Assembly: GCA_019054805.1 (NCBI GenBank)
Contig: JAHQIY010000003.1
Location: 8,184,001 to 8,248,000 of the forward strand
Origin: Brachionus manjavacas
Lineage: Eukaryota > Rotifera > Eurotatoria > Ploima > Brachionidae
DNA: 64,000 bases
Direction of reading: 5' to 3'
The notes under the pieces were generated by a model, which worked only from the letters and a program-made list of their open reading frames with translations, made no database searches and was not told the DNA's origin. The position numbers and the translations under genes are program-made. Position 1 is the stretch's first letter. Each line of letters opens with the position of its first letter. Shown here in pieces: positions 1 to 11,851 of the stretch.

Positions 1-79
1 TTATCTTAGCATAATAAAATAGTGTTTTTAAATTTTTGTCTTTTTTAAATTATTTAATTTTTATTTTTTTAATCTAAAA

Positions 80-225
80 TTTGGTGAACATTTTTTTTTT
101 TTATGTGACCAGCTTATGGTCACCAAATATGTGACCAGAGATTATGTGAACAAATGTTCACATTTTGGACTTGATACTCATGGTCACATTTTTTTGTGAA
201 CAATTGTTCACATTTTCCACTAGAC
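80..225. repeat. Cluster of short palindromes built on GTGACC and GTGAACA
   Basis: Within about 140 bases the motifs ATGTGACC, GGTCACC, GTGAACA and TGTTCAC recur in both orientations and pair as short hairpins, for example GTGAACAAATGTTCAC and GTGAACAATTGTTCAC. Related but looser motifs occur near 8,730-8,790, 15,720-15,840 and 58,995-59,065. This looks like the end of a repeat family or a fold-back sequence. No coding is seen. Confidence 0.45.
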
Positions 226-390
226 CCTTATTTTTAATTTAATTAATTTTAATTCTAGCTATTTTGATCTATTCCCGTGAATTTATACTTTTTGGAAATT
301 GAAGCTTATTTTTAGAAAAATAATCAAATTAAAGATTTTTATTTTTTATTTTAGTTTTTTACGATTATACTTAATTTTGAAACAGAAATA

Positions 391-720
391 ATGCTATTTC
401 TGAAAAGTCAAGCAAGGCTCGATCTTTCATGGACGATAAAGTGGGATTCGTTCAGGAGAAATGAGGCTAAAAGAAACAGTTACATTAGGAGATGTTATCA
501 GATATTTTTCTTGTATTATCTTGGTTTTGGTCTTTTTATACCATCTCAATATATACATTCGTTTAACTGTATAGTTTATTTGCAAAAAAATCGACTGGAT
601 GGCGCCATTTACATACAAACTTTGCTTAAAAATACTAACGAAAGTATTACTCAGATTAAGGCAATAAAAAAAGTCTCATTCACAATGTTGAATAATTTTA
701 ATTTTTTCTTCAAGAGATGA
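391..720 (+). CDS. Weak ORF, unrecognised
   Basis: An ATG-initiated ORF of 109 codons. The first 90 bases are clearly richer in G+C than the flanks, which is mildly coding-like here, but I recognise no domain, signal peptide or repeat, and the last third is low-complexity AT-rich sequence. It may be one exon of a gene or chance. The overlapping minus-strand ORF at 427-618 is no better supported. Confidence 0.15.
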   Translation: MLFLKSQARLDLSWTIKWDSFRRNEAKRNSYIRRCYQIFFLYYLGFGLFIPSQYIHSFNCIVYLQKNRLDGAIYIQTLLKNTNESITQIKAIKKVSFTMLNNFNFFFKR

Positions 721-2249
721 GAAATTATTTGAATTCAATAGAACATTTAATAAATTAGAAGTTGTTAGCATTTTATTTAATATAGGAATTTAATTAAATG
801 CTTTTTTAAATGATTTGAAAGTAATTTGTTCAGAGTTGAAAAAAATCGCTTAATATTATTATTAGAAAATATAAACTGGTAAGTAAAGAAATAAAAATTT
901 ATCTTTAATTTACTTTTATGCTTTTAAGACAAATCATCATTCGACCAAATTATTAAGTATGAAGTTTATTATATTTTTATATTTAATATTTTTATTTATT
1001 TCAATTACCTCATAGGCGATGTATAAATTTTTAAATACAGATAAATTAAAAAAACAAAATCCAAAGAAATATCAAAATAAAGTGGATACAAAATATAAAT
1101 ATAAAATATAAAGTTTAAATGGGTTATTGATAAAAAGCAAAAAGTAAACTTTACTTTTTGAACAAAATTAATTAAAATTAATTATAAGTCCAGTTAGATT
1201 CCAATGATAAAAAAAGCCAAACAAATTTTTACTAAAAACTGTTTTCTATTGTGAATTTTCAAAGAGTACAGATTTTTTAAAAAAATGGAAAACATTGATT
1301 AAATACAATTTATTTTTTTTTAATAAAAAGTTTAGATTTTAAATGTTCAGATAAGTTTTTTATTATTTTCTTATTAATTGTTAATAGTTATTAACCATAA
1401 GATACACTTAGATCCTTTGGGAAGACATTGACTGGTAGCAAAGGCCGTTCAACGCTGAGAGCTTAACCAAGATCTTTTAATTTCATGATAACCTTTTTTA
1501 AATAGCGTATCGAATTTTAATTTTGCTTGAATGAATCAAAGCGGATCAAAGTCAAGTTCCTTTTATGATCAAAGTTATTATCTTCATTTAAAATAATTGA
1601 AAAAATCTCAAATCCCAACTAAAATAAAGAAACAGAAAAAAGGAATTCAATTCGAATAATGTCCATTTAAATTTCTTAATTTTAGTTTTAAATGATTCAG
1701 TTAAGACTGAAGAAATAAAAACTTTTCAAGATAATTGAAAAAAAAATTAAATAAATTATACAAGTTTTAGAATGAGTGTATGAGTTGAAAAAAAATAAAA
1801 TGTTCATGATATCCCCTCATGACACTTTGTATCAACTGATATGAGGTAATGAGTTTTAAATGGGCACTGTTTAGTTCTACAACTCCACCGAATATAAATA
1901 AAACAAAATAAAGAAAAGCGTCTTTTTTTTTTTGAAATATTAAATAAACTATTAACAACAATAGATAAATAAAAAAAATGATTAAATTTAAAATTTTCAA
2001 TTTTATTTAATAATTAAATTTTATAGAAGTTTATAAACAAAAAAGACTAAGAGACGAATACAATGCGAATATATTTTGAAAAAAAGAAGAAAATAATAAT
2101 AAAATATTGATTTAGTTTATTATTTTAAAAAAAGTTTTTTCATATTTTGTTCTTTGTCCTAAAGATTGTTTAGAAAAAACAGTATTAATAGAAGAGATAA
2201 TCTTATTATTGTTTGATGATAAATGATTTGAATGAAAAGAAAGAAATTT
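721..2249. other. AT-rich intergenic DNA
   Basis: No gene recognised. The only G+C-richer patch is about 1,400-1,480. The end of the interval, next to the actin stop codon, is probably 3' untranslated or downstream DNA of the minus-strand actin gene. Confidence 0.5.
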
Positions 2250-2285
2250 GATGATGATGATGATGATGATGGTGATGATGGTGGA
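2250..2285. repeat. (GAT)n trinucleotide microsatellite
   Basis: About eleven GAT units with two GGT interruptions, just downstream of the actin stop codon and so probably within its 3' untranslated region. Confidence 0.85.
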
Positions 2286-2303
2286 TTGATTGAAATGATT
2301 AAT

Positions 2304-3463
<1,160 letters not shown>

Positions 3464-3601
3464 CTAAATGATTCTTTATTAGGCTAAACTTAAAAATTTA
3501 ACTTGTATTTAAACATATTAGTGAATAAAGCATAAATTATCGAGCTTAGAATCTCTAAACGGGATTTAAGTCCATGTTCAAATTTGACATTTGTAACAAA
3601 T

Positions 3602-3611
3602 CCATATTTGG
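3602..3611. promoter_or_regulatory. CArG box (SRF site) upstream of actin
   Basis: CCATATTTGG matches the serum response factor consensus CC(A/T)6GG exactly. It lies 169 bp upstream of the actin ATG, a typical place for an actin promoter CArG box. Confidence 0.6.
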
Positions 3612-3756
3612 TAAACTCCTTTAAGTCAACAAATGCTGCATACTTGACTAGATTCTAAATTTGTTCTAATTAGGCATTTTCTAGCTATGGCTTAATCGAG
3701 ACACAATCACTTAACAATCTCGCCCTAAAAACGTTTGTTTTTAATTTAAGATTTTT

Positions 3757-3766
3757 CCAAAAATGG
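3757..3766. promoter_or_regulatory. CArG box (SRF site) upstream of actin
   Basis: CCAAAAATGG fits CC(A/T)6GG. It is the second of three exact matches within 330 bp on the upstream side of the actin gene. Confidence 0.5.
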
Positions 3767-3923
3767 ATATTTTATTTTAGTTTTTTTCTCTCATATTTTT
3801 ATTATTAACATTCAAGTTTCATACGCCTTTGTGTATATTTTTAACTTTTTTCTACTCCTCCCCCCAAATGTTTTTATTCTTCTTAAGCTTGCTCTCATTT
3901 TCGATCATAAACTTTATTTATTA

Positions 3924-3933
3924 CCATATATGG
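3924..3933. promoter_or_regulatory. CArG box (SRF site) upstream of actin, palindromic
   Basis: CCATATATGG is a fully palindromic, near-optimal SRF consensus, about 490 bp upstream of the actin start codon. Confidence 0.55.
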
Positions 3934-5948
3934 AAATTTTAAATTTTTCATTATGTTCCAAAATGACAAAAATACTGGAGTCTGATCAATTTTTATACAT
4001 AATTTAAATTGCAGTGTATTTTTTGACGGCATGGTAGCCAAAATTGACTGAAAATTTCGTCTCTTCACTCTCTGCCTCCTAGTCAAATTCAAACATTCAT
4101 TTGACCCTTTGGCAGCTTAAACTAAACCAAAATTTAGCTTTGAAATTTTTTAAATAATTTAAAACAAAAATAGAATCTTTTGGTAAGAGGAAAAATGTTA
4201 ACTGCTTCTTTTTTGCTATTTCTAAAGCTTTTGTCAGTGTATGGCACGACAGGCTATTGGCCTTTTTATCAGGTATTCTGGATTAGATCGTTTGTTGATG
4301 CAAGATCTTTTAAAGTAAATGTAAATCGACACCTGAGTGATCAATATTAATATTTATTTTCAGCATATTTATAAATGAAAGACCGTAAAACCTTGCAAAC
4401 TTCCCCATGAACTTCTTAATAAAACACAGTGGGGTACTAGATTAACAAAAAGTTTTTAACACCGGTTTAAACAAAAAATACTGATTAACTCGGGGTTAAA
4501 TTAAAAAAATTTATTATTAAAAATGGGGCTCTAAATAGAAAAAAAAGAAATTGGATTCAGTTTCCAAAGATTTTGTCCGATTTTTTTTCCAAAAAATTTA
4601 AAAATTTGAAAAAAAAATAAAAAAATTTTCCTGTTTCTATATCAGATTCTTCATCAATCATGGTCTCTTGTGGTCATACCTATTCTATTGATTGTTATTT
4701 CATCATCGGAATAATATCACTGAATATTTTGAACATCATCTTCATTTATGTCATCCATGAATTTTTAATTGAGAATAAAATATCTGAGCTGCCTATGAAA
4801 GATATCAATCTTATGTGACGTGGGTCGAATGAATTTTGTGTAATCTTTGGGTCAAAAGTCTCCCAAATTATACTGAAATTAAAGAAATTAAAATAAATTT
4901 CAATTTAAAAGCTCAACATTTTATGTTAAAAATCTCCTTTTAAATTTCTAGATCTTCCACGACAACGGCTCGCAGCATTTTTATTCGCTTAATAAAATTT
5001 TTTTCAATTTCAAACCTGTCCGATGATATCTTACGTGATCTAAATTTGAGTCTTCCCTACTATTTTTTGATTCATTTTTTAAAAATAATGTTGAGAATAG
5101 CATGGTAAACAATTTCTATATCATTTATTGAAAGTATAGGTTGGAAATTTAGGCTTTCAATTGATAGCATTTCGAGCATTATCCAATTTTTCATTAAATT
5201 TTTTATTGAAATCTTGAAATTTAAGATATTTTTTTATGACAATATTAAAAAATCTTTAGTCGTAGTAGTAGTGGAAGTAATAAGACCGCGAAGCGTTGGT
5301 GTTGGTCTTATTTGATTTTAAAGGAGCCTCTTTGATGACAAAAACTTGTAAAAAATCCTTTACAAAATTTTTCTCGAATTTTTAAATTAATCAAAGATTA
5401 ATTATTAAAATTATAGTTTTAATTTTTTGCGATCACTTTAGAGAGTTTGATAAATTTATAAAATATTGAATACATATCTTTTAATTTATATTGAAAAGAA
5501 AAATAAATACCTTAGATCAATATTTTTTTTGGTTAACCTTTTTTATTTTATTTAATTAAGAAAGAAAAAAAATATTTATGACATTTGACCAATACTTCTA
5601 AAATATCAGCTCTTAATAGAAAAACGGAACATTCTTAATAATAAAGCTTTAAATATCTTTTTAGTAGAATTCGTTTCGGTAACACTTATTATTTCGGTTT
5701 TAATTTCAATTTCATATTTGCTTGTGATAAATGCATACTTTTTTGCAAGGACTATTGACCACTTCGACTTGATTTAAATTGATTTAAATTAATCTCAATC
5801 ATAAATTGATTGAAAATGCATGATTTTGACCTTTATATCTTTCAAGAGCTTGAAAATTATTTATTTATAATTTTTAAATTTCCTTACTATCATCCGAAAA
5901 TATTGAAATCGAATAAAATTTTTAATTTTTAAATTTTTTTTTAAATTT
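3934..5948. other. Non-coding AT-rich DNA
   Basis: No gene recognised. It contains the hairpin listed at 5,279-5,312. The short minus-strand ORF at 3,895-4,092 has no recognisable content. Confidence 0.4.
5279..5312. other. Nine-bp stem hairpin with G+C-rich loop
   Basis: AATAAGACC (5279-5287) pairs perfectly with GGTCTTATT (5304-5312) around a 16-base loop, GCGAAGCGTTGGTGTT. It stands out from the AT-rich flanks and follows a GTAGTAGTAGTGG stretch. It may be a transposon end or a structured RNA; the function is unknown. Confidence 0.4.
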
Positions 5949-5970
5949 ACAGACAAAAAAAATATCACAA

Positions 5971-6463
5971 TGCCGAAAAGAAACACAGTCCTAGACTTTT
6001 TTTGCCATGTTTTACAAAAAGCATTAAACAAAATAATCTAATAAAATATTCCAAAGTTTTTGTTTTCAAAAAAAAAATCAAAATGAAATTAGCAAGAAAT
6101 TTCAGTTTTCAGATTAAATCATGTAGAGTAGTCGTGGAACGAATAGAAATAAACAATTTCGTAAAAAATATACTCAAAAATGAGTCAAGTGAAAATAGAA
6201 CCATTAACCCGAATATAAAGCGCAATAAAAAATTTCAACTTAAAGATCTTTCTTTAAGGTTTAAATCTTATATATGCGATAACATCAATGATAAAAATAT
6301 AGATGAGTCTCATTGTAGCCTTCAAGTTCAATTGGACAAGGTGAACGAAAACAATATTGATAAAAGTAATTTTAGAATTTTTTTAAAATTATTTAAAATC
6401 AAGTCTTTTTGTAGAGATCAAATTATCCCCAACAGCAAAAGCTATTTTAAAAAACAAACATAA
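5971..6463 (+). CDS. Hypothetical basic protein, possible frameshift near the start
   Basis: Not recognised. A splice-acceptor-like TTTACAG at 5945-5951 is followed by ATG at 5971, which opens MPKRNTVLDFF and then runs into a stop. If the seven-T run just after it (5997-6003) had one more T, this start would join the long open frame 6002-6463, giving one protein of about 164 residues rich in Lys, Asn and Ile. Without that change, the first Met of the long frame is at 6083 (126 residues). The N terminus loosely resembles PCNA-interacting boxes (hydrophobic residue, two spacers, FF) found at the very start of some DNA-repair proteins, but Gln is replaced by Arg. No other domain is visible. Confidence 0.35.
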
Positions 6464-7059
6464 AATGAAACGCTGTTCAATAAATTTGAATAGAATTTAA
6501 TTTTGGTATAATTAATAATTCAGCAATTAAATTATATTTTTTTTTGATGAAAAATTTTTGTACAGTATTTTGAAAATAGAAATTGTTCATTTCTCTTTGT
6601 AAAATTTAAATTAACTTTTTTTTGAAACAAGAACTCAGTGTTCATTTAGTAAAATAATTATCTGTGGATTTTTCACAATTCCATCATTCAACGTGAATTT
6701 AATTCATTTAAAACCATTATTAATTAATTTGAGAAAAAAAATGATTACCTATTTATTTCATTTTAAAATATAAAATTCTAAATGTGTAAAAATTAAAATA
6801 TTCTCATTTATTAATATATTAGGAGCATTTATAAAGCTCAATCTTTATTATAATTCTTTTAATTATATGAAGTGGAAAAAATACGAAAAATTAAGAAATA
6901 AATAAATGATATTAATAATTGTTTATTTTTTAGTTTATTTTTCAGCTATTTAATTATTAAAACTATTGAGGAAAATAATTTAATTTGGCAAAAATGCACA
7001 AGCTTTCTGAAAAATACAAAAAATTTAAAGAAAACAAATAACATCCAAAGCAAAAACGC
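6464..7059. other. AT-rich intergenic DNA
   Basis: No gene. Bases 7039-7059 match 13246-13266 in inverted orientation (21 identical bases) and mark the outer edge of the large inverted duplication. Confidence 0.45.
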
Positions 7060-8128
7060 ACATATAAAAATATGTTGAAATTTTTTGACTCAATCTAATA
7101 CACTATCTTAAAATTTGAAGGAAGCACTTTTTTTTGCAAAAAGGTTATATTGAATAGATAAAGATGGTTTAGAGAACAATTTTTCAAATATCATAGATTA
7201 AAAAAGCAATTACATAAAAAAAATCATTTTTAAGGTTGACTGCTTAAAATAATTAATGAAGTCTACTTTTGCTTATTATACAAAAAAAAATGAACTTTTA
7301 AAAATTTATTTAATGAAATGCTTCATTTTAATAACGACTACGACCATTTTTGATTGTTTAATTTGCCTGGACAGTCTTTTAAATAAATGGAAAAAGATCC
7401 CCCAAACTCAAAATAAAATGTGACCAAATCTTCATCTGTTCCAAAATTATAAAAAGTAAAATAGCCATTTTCAGACAAAGTTCCATTTCTGCCATTGAAT
7501 TGAGCACCAATTACCACTTTTCCGCTAGTATTAAACAAGCCAACGCTCCTAAAATAAACATTATCTGTTTGATCAGTTCCATGATAGCAGCGATATCCCT
7601 CAGTTTTAAATGGATTTTTTTTTGCCAATGTGATATTGCACATAGCCTCACCCATTTTTTTATTCCGTTTAGGAATTGCTGCTTCCCACAACGTGTCGTT
7701 TAAGTCCAAACCTCCACCAAAATTTGAATTCATGACCACCGCTTCAAATTTTCCATTACCACAATCAATTTCCAACACGTGTCCACAAAGTTGTGGTCTA
7801 AATTTTAAATAACCCAAGGTCTCTTTATTTCCTAAAGCAATTGGATAAGTAACTGCGTAATCTTCTGTAGGCAATAAACAAGTGCCTTCATCATTAATAT
7901 AAGTATGCTTGAGTGATTGCACATCGGTAATCCAAGGATTTTCTGATATAAAAAAATTAAAGTTTTTTGCCCTTTTTTTCAATATTACCCTCGACAATTC
8001 CACAAAATGAACTCTGATCATTAGATGCGATTACATTGGTCCTGGAAACATTTTTTTTTTTTAAAACACAGATCCCATTTTCATGACTAGACCAGACAAA
8101 GTGAGAGCATCCATACGTGGAAATGCAA
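7060..8128. repeat. Left arm of a large inverted duplication
   Basis: This segment matches 11,852-12,916 in inverted orientation with only scattered substitutions and small homopolymer changes, including non-coding DNA past the stop codon. The arms are separated by about 3.7 kb. It contains most of the secreted PAN-domain gene. Confidence 0.9.
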
Positions 8129-8344
8129 GTTTTTTGACAATTAATTTGATCAGTTTTTATTGTCTTTAAATTTTCGTTTGTAGTAAAGTTGCACCCGTAG
8201 ACCACATTGTCAGTCCAGTTGAGCTCTTGTCTACTTGCTTTAGACAACACTGTAATTAACCAAATAAATGTTAATCGAGAAAATTTATCAATTTTTACCT
8301 ATTATTTGAAATAAAAGTATTAGCTGTATGTCCAGCATTATCAT
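7338..8344 (-). CDS. Secreted PAN/Apple-domain protein with a double-psi-barrel-like C-terminal domain
   Basis: Three exons: 8344-8299, 8249-7989 and 7942-7338, with GT-AG introns of 49 and 46 bp, giving 303 residues. Exon 1 encodes a hydrophobic signal peptide (MIMLDIQLILLFQII). Residues about 30-101 form a PAN/Apple-like module: VVYGCNF, then C53 and C57, YGCSHFVW and ICVLKK, ending FCGIV. This is the disulphide module used in extracellular protein or carbohydrate binding. Residues about 105-220 contain LCGHVLEIDCGNG, GGGLDLNDTLWEAA and MGEAMCNITL, an order of motifs resembling the double-psi beta-barrel of RlpA/expansin-type proteins; this second assignment is my inference. The C-terminal part has several N-glycosylation motifs. 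It is probably secreted or surface-bound. A 5'-truncated inverted copy lies at 11,852-12,637. Confidence 0.8.
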
Positions 8345-10719
8345 TAAGCTTTAAAGAAAATAATTTTTTTTTCATATTTCTAACAAAAAGGTTATCTCAC
8401 AAGACCTAAAATTCTAAAATTGATAAAAAAGGTTATTAATAGATATGGTCGATTTTACTAGAAGTAAAAAAAAATTATTTTTTTTCCATTTGATGATATC
8501 AAATAAGAGCAATTAACTTGTATACTTGCTTAATAATCAAAAATAAATTTCAAAAATTTTTCCATAAAATTTTTATTTTCATTAACTAAAATAAATGATC
8601 ATTTCGTCAAATAAGCATCAAAGATATTGAAAAAACCAAACATTTTTCACTAGTATAAAAAAATACAAATCATTTAATAGAGTTTTAGGGACCTATGAAT
8701 TATGTAAACCAAAACCTGTCATTAATTACATGATCAAATATGGTCACTTTACTTAGGAACACGGTCAAATAAGAAAAAATTTTGGTGACATAAATTACAA
8801 ATAAATTGACAATCTTGAAAGTTCAAGATAATGAATTGGTGCAAACTTCATGATATTCAATCATATATTACTAAGTTAAGAAGTTATGAAAAAAAAGGGT
8901 TTTAATAACAACTTTACAGCAAATTTGACTTTGTTGAAAATTATTCTAAAGGTTTTAGCACAACTTAATTAGTCTGGAAGTTATCTTAAAAAAAAACTTA
9001 GAATTAAATTTTAGAATTTGAAATTATAGTTTTTCTAAAAAAACATTTGTGTTTTCATTACAATAAATTCACAACACTGTGATATGATCAGTTTTATCCA
9101 AAACAAATTAAAAAAATATTGAATATTGATTATTTACAGTAATTATTTCTATTTTTAAATATATTTCAATTTATTTTTTCTACTTATTCAAAAAAATTCG
9201 ATTCAGACCAAAATCTATAAATTATAAAAATCTTAATGCTGAAAAAACTTTTATTTCCTAATAAATTATTTTATTGACACACAGTGTTTAAACTAAAACG
9301 GTACATGTTACATTTATGAAATACAATATTTTGGTAGACAATATTTTTATCTAGAACTTAGAATGACGAATCTATATTTTTTAAATTCTTCTAGAATTAT
9401 TATTTTGTTGTTTTGTTTCTAATTAAAATTCAATTTTTTATTATTTTATAAAAGATGCTGATGATAGTTTAGAATCTTCTAGATGATATGGTTTTAATAA
9501 AATAACATTATTTAAATTATGGACACGTATTAGGTGTGCCATCAAATACTGTAGAATTCTATCTTTATAAATAGGGAATCGAATTCTTTACTAAATAATT
9601 ATTCACTTCCACTAGCACAATTTATATTTTATCTAAAATAAACAATTAAAACAATTAATAATATTCTTATATTATTATTCTAAAACCTTGTTATAAGTCC
9701 CATTTGAGTGCGCAGCAGACCGGCAGACAGCCTGTATATATACAAAGCTAAATCGTGTCGGTTAGCCCAAATAAAGGAAAAAAAATTGTGATTTTTAAAT
9801 TTCAATAAACCAAAAAGAGTTTTAGAAGATGAATTACGTACGATTGATAAACGAACAAGGTCCAAAATCATTATTCCAAATTATAATTAATGATAATTGA
9901 AAAAATTTTAAGAAAAAGCTAGTCTAAATTTTAATAAATCAATTAATTTTTTTTCGATTTTTAAATCGACTTATTTTTTATAGGCGACTTTTAAATCGAT
10001 TAATTTTTTTTAGTTTTTATAGTCAACTATTAAATCGATTTAAAAACCTATTGATTTCTAGGAGACTATAAAGAATCTAATATATCTCGAAATGATATTT
10101 AAATTGATTTAAAATTTTATTTTTATTTAAAATTAACTTTTTTTTGCCAAAGGCTATGCAGTCTGGGAAAAAAGAAATAAGTTATTTCCAATAAAAATTC
10201 ACAAAATGATGGTAATTTCAGAAAATTTATAGAAAAATTAATTTAGAATTTTTTTTTAAAATATTTTAAATCGTTTCAAATTTTTAAATTTTTAAAATTT
10301 TTATCTTTTTTTGTTACGAATATATATTTTTTTAAATAAATCGTTAAATCGTATTTTTTGCTCTAAATTTTTTATTTAAAAATCGACAATAAAAAATAAT
10401 CCGATTAAATAGTCGACTAATAATAATTAATCTATTTATTATCAAATTTTAAAAGTTTTTTTTAAACTTTGCTCAAAAATTCTTTAATTTTTGAAAGCTA
10501 GCATTTTTTAAATAAGCTTATTTCAATGTCTAAAATTTAATTAAAGAAATAATGTAAAATTTTTTAAAATTAAATTTTTTAAATTCTATTTTTTAGTCGT
10601 TTATCTTTTCATTTAAATACGAGCGTGATTTATTTTAATTTATTTTAGAAATTAAAATATTTTAATACAGTTGATTTTGTTGCGTATTAACAAGTTAAAA
10701 TAGGAGTTTGTTAAAAATA
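8345..10719. other. AT-rich intergenic DNA
   Basis: No gene recognised. A G+C-richer patch at 9,690-9,770 has a minus-strand ORF (9,680-9,871) without recognisable content. From about 9,945 to 10,440 the words TTAAATCGATT and TAGGCGACT/TAGTCAACT recur as a loose, degenerate tandem repeat. Confidence 0.4.
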
Positions 10720-10829
10720 ATGTCTACAGACAGTAAATATTCTTCCGTTGGTCGTCTATCATCTTTGAAAATTTATGTCTTTGGTCATAAATGATCTGCA
10801 GGAATTTTTGCCTTTGGTATGTGCCACTT

Positions 10830-11040
10830 GGTACAGGGACTTAAGGGTAAATTTTGGCGCTTCTATTTCCTTAGTGAGGGCCGAGAAGTCGGCTATTGGT
10901 CTCACTTTGGGGCCGGGTCCCGCAAAAACTGGGCACTCTCTTATGGGGGGCTTTCTCTATAATTCCTGCCTTGAGGAGGGAAGCTAGTACCGAACTCCCA
11001 CCTGTGTATTCTATTAAACGCCGAGTGATCCTGAGTGGGT
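10830..11040 (-). mobile_element. Degenerate DIRS/Ngaro-like reverse transcriptase fragment
   Basis: On the minus strand one frame gives VLASLLKAGIIEKAPH and, after a frameshift, a second gives FAGPGPKVRPIADFSALTKE followed by IEAPKFTLKSL. This order (LL-x-x-G-x-IE, then K-x-RPI-x-D-x-x-x-L, then P-KF-x-x-x-SL) is typical of the start of the RT domain in tyrosine-recombinase retrotransposons. Only about 70 residues remain. It sits inside the 18-residue repeat array and is richer in G+C than its flanks. Confidence 0.5.
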
Positions 11041-11197
11041 GTCAGGATATTATTTGTAAGATCCTGTCTTGTATTTTTCGCTGGTTATCAATGATCTTTG
11101 AAAATTTTTGTCTAAATAGGGCTTGGTTCTCCCGCTTGACATCTATCAACTTTGAAAATCGTTTTCTTTCATGGGCTTTATTCTATCGTAGGTCGTC

Positions 11198-11713
11198 TTA
11201 AAATTTATGTCTTTTGTCATCAATGATCCGTACGAATTTTTCCCTCTGGTTCCATATCATCTTCACAAATTGTTCTCTATCATTAGCTTTTCTTTCTCGT
11301 TTGTAATCCAGGATCTTTGAAAATTTTTGTTTTTTTAGGGTTTGATACTCATGTTGGTCGTCTTTCATCTCTGAGAATTTAAGTCTTTGGTCATCATTGT
11401 TCTGCAGTAATTTTTGCCTTTGTTCCTTTATCATCGTCTCAGATTGTTTTATTTCATTAGCTCGGCTTTCTCGTCGGTAATACAGGATCTTTGAATATTT
11501 TTGTCTTACTAGGGCTTGGTTCTCCCGCTTGACATCTATCATCTTTGAAAATCGTTTTCTTTCATGGGCTTTATTCAACCGTTGGTCGTCTATCATCTTT
11601 GAAAATTTATCAAAGGGAGTGAATCGTCCAAATTGTTGAAAATTACATATATTTTGATTGGTTAAAATTTGGAATGAAAAATTTTTGTTAAAAAAACAAA
11701 GTTTTTTATTCAA
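11198..11713 (-). CDS. Basic 18-residue-repeat protein, probably coiled coil, unrecognised
   Basis: A 171-residue ORF starting with ATG at 11713. After about 35 non-repetitive residues it consists of seven or eight imperfect 18-residue units such as FSKMIDVKRENQALVRQK, YSKILYYRRESRANEIKQ and FSKILDYKRERKANDREQ. The units are rich in Lys, Arg, Gln and Asp, with hydrophobic residues at fixed positions, consistent with a long charged helix. There is no signal peptide. The stop at 11,198 is followed in the same orientation by more repeat units, so the original protein was longer or this is a decaying copy. Function unknown; it could belong to a transposon or a fast-evolving host gene. Confidence 0.4.
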   Translation of the reverse strand: MNKKLCFFNKNFSFQILTNQNICNFQQFGRFTPFDKFSKMIDDQRLNKAHERKRFSKMIDVKRENQALVRQKYSKILYYRRESRANEIKQSETMIKEQRQKLLQNNDDQRLKFSEMKDDQHEYQTLKKQKFSKILDYKRERKANDREQFVKMIWNQREKFVRIIDDKRHKF

Positions 11714-11851
11714 AAAAGGAAAGTATAAAAAATGTAAAACAAATTAAATTGTCTTTATATTGTTAATAAATTTTCTTTCAAATAAATGTTTTTCATTCTT
11801 CTTATAATAAAATTTATTCAAAATTGGATTTTTTTAATTTAATATTGAATA

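Larger units (their letters stand above)
10720..11713. repeat. 54-bp (18-residue) repeat array with higher-order duplication
   Basis: The minus strand encodes repeated units of the type FSKMIDDQR-x-x-KA-x-ERKR, 18 residues (54 bp) each, at about 11,050-11,610 and again at about 10,720-10,830. The block 11,098-11,182 is nearly identical to 11,491-11,575 (offset 393 bp), so units were also duplicated in groups. A reverse-transcriptase fragment separates the two parts of the array. Confidence 0.75.

Noticed and set aside
427-618. Minus-strand ORF of 63 codons
   Set aside because: Overlaps another weak ORF on the opposite strand and has no recognisable content.
7500-7812. Plus-strand ORFs inside the PAN gene (and mirror ORFs at 12,169-12,481)
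   Set aside because: Antisense shadows of the conserved coding frame; they recur in the inverted copy only because the DNA does.
9680-9871. Minus-strand ORF with a slightly G+C-rich end
   Set aside because: Considered as a retroelement RNase H fragment, but no catalytic motif is visible.
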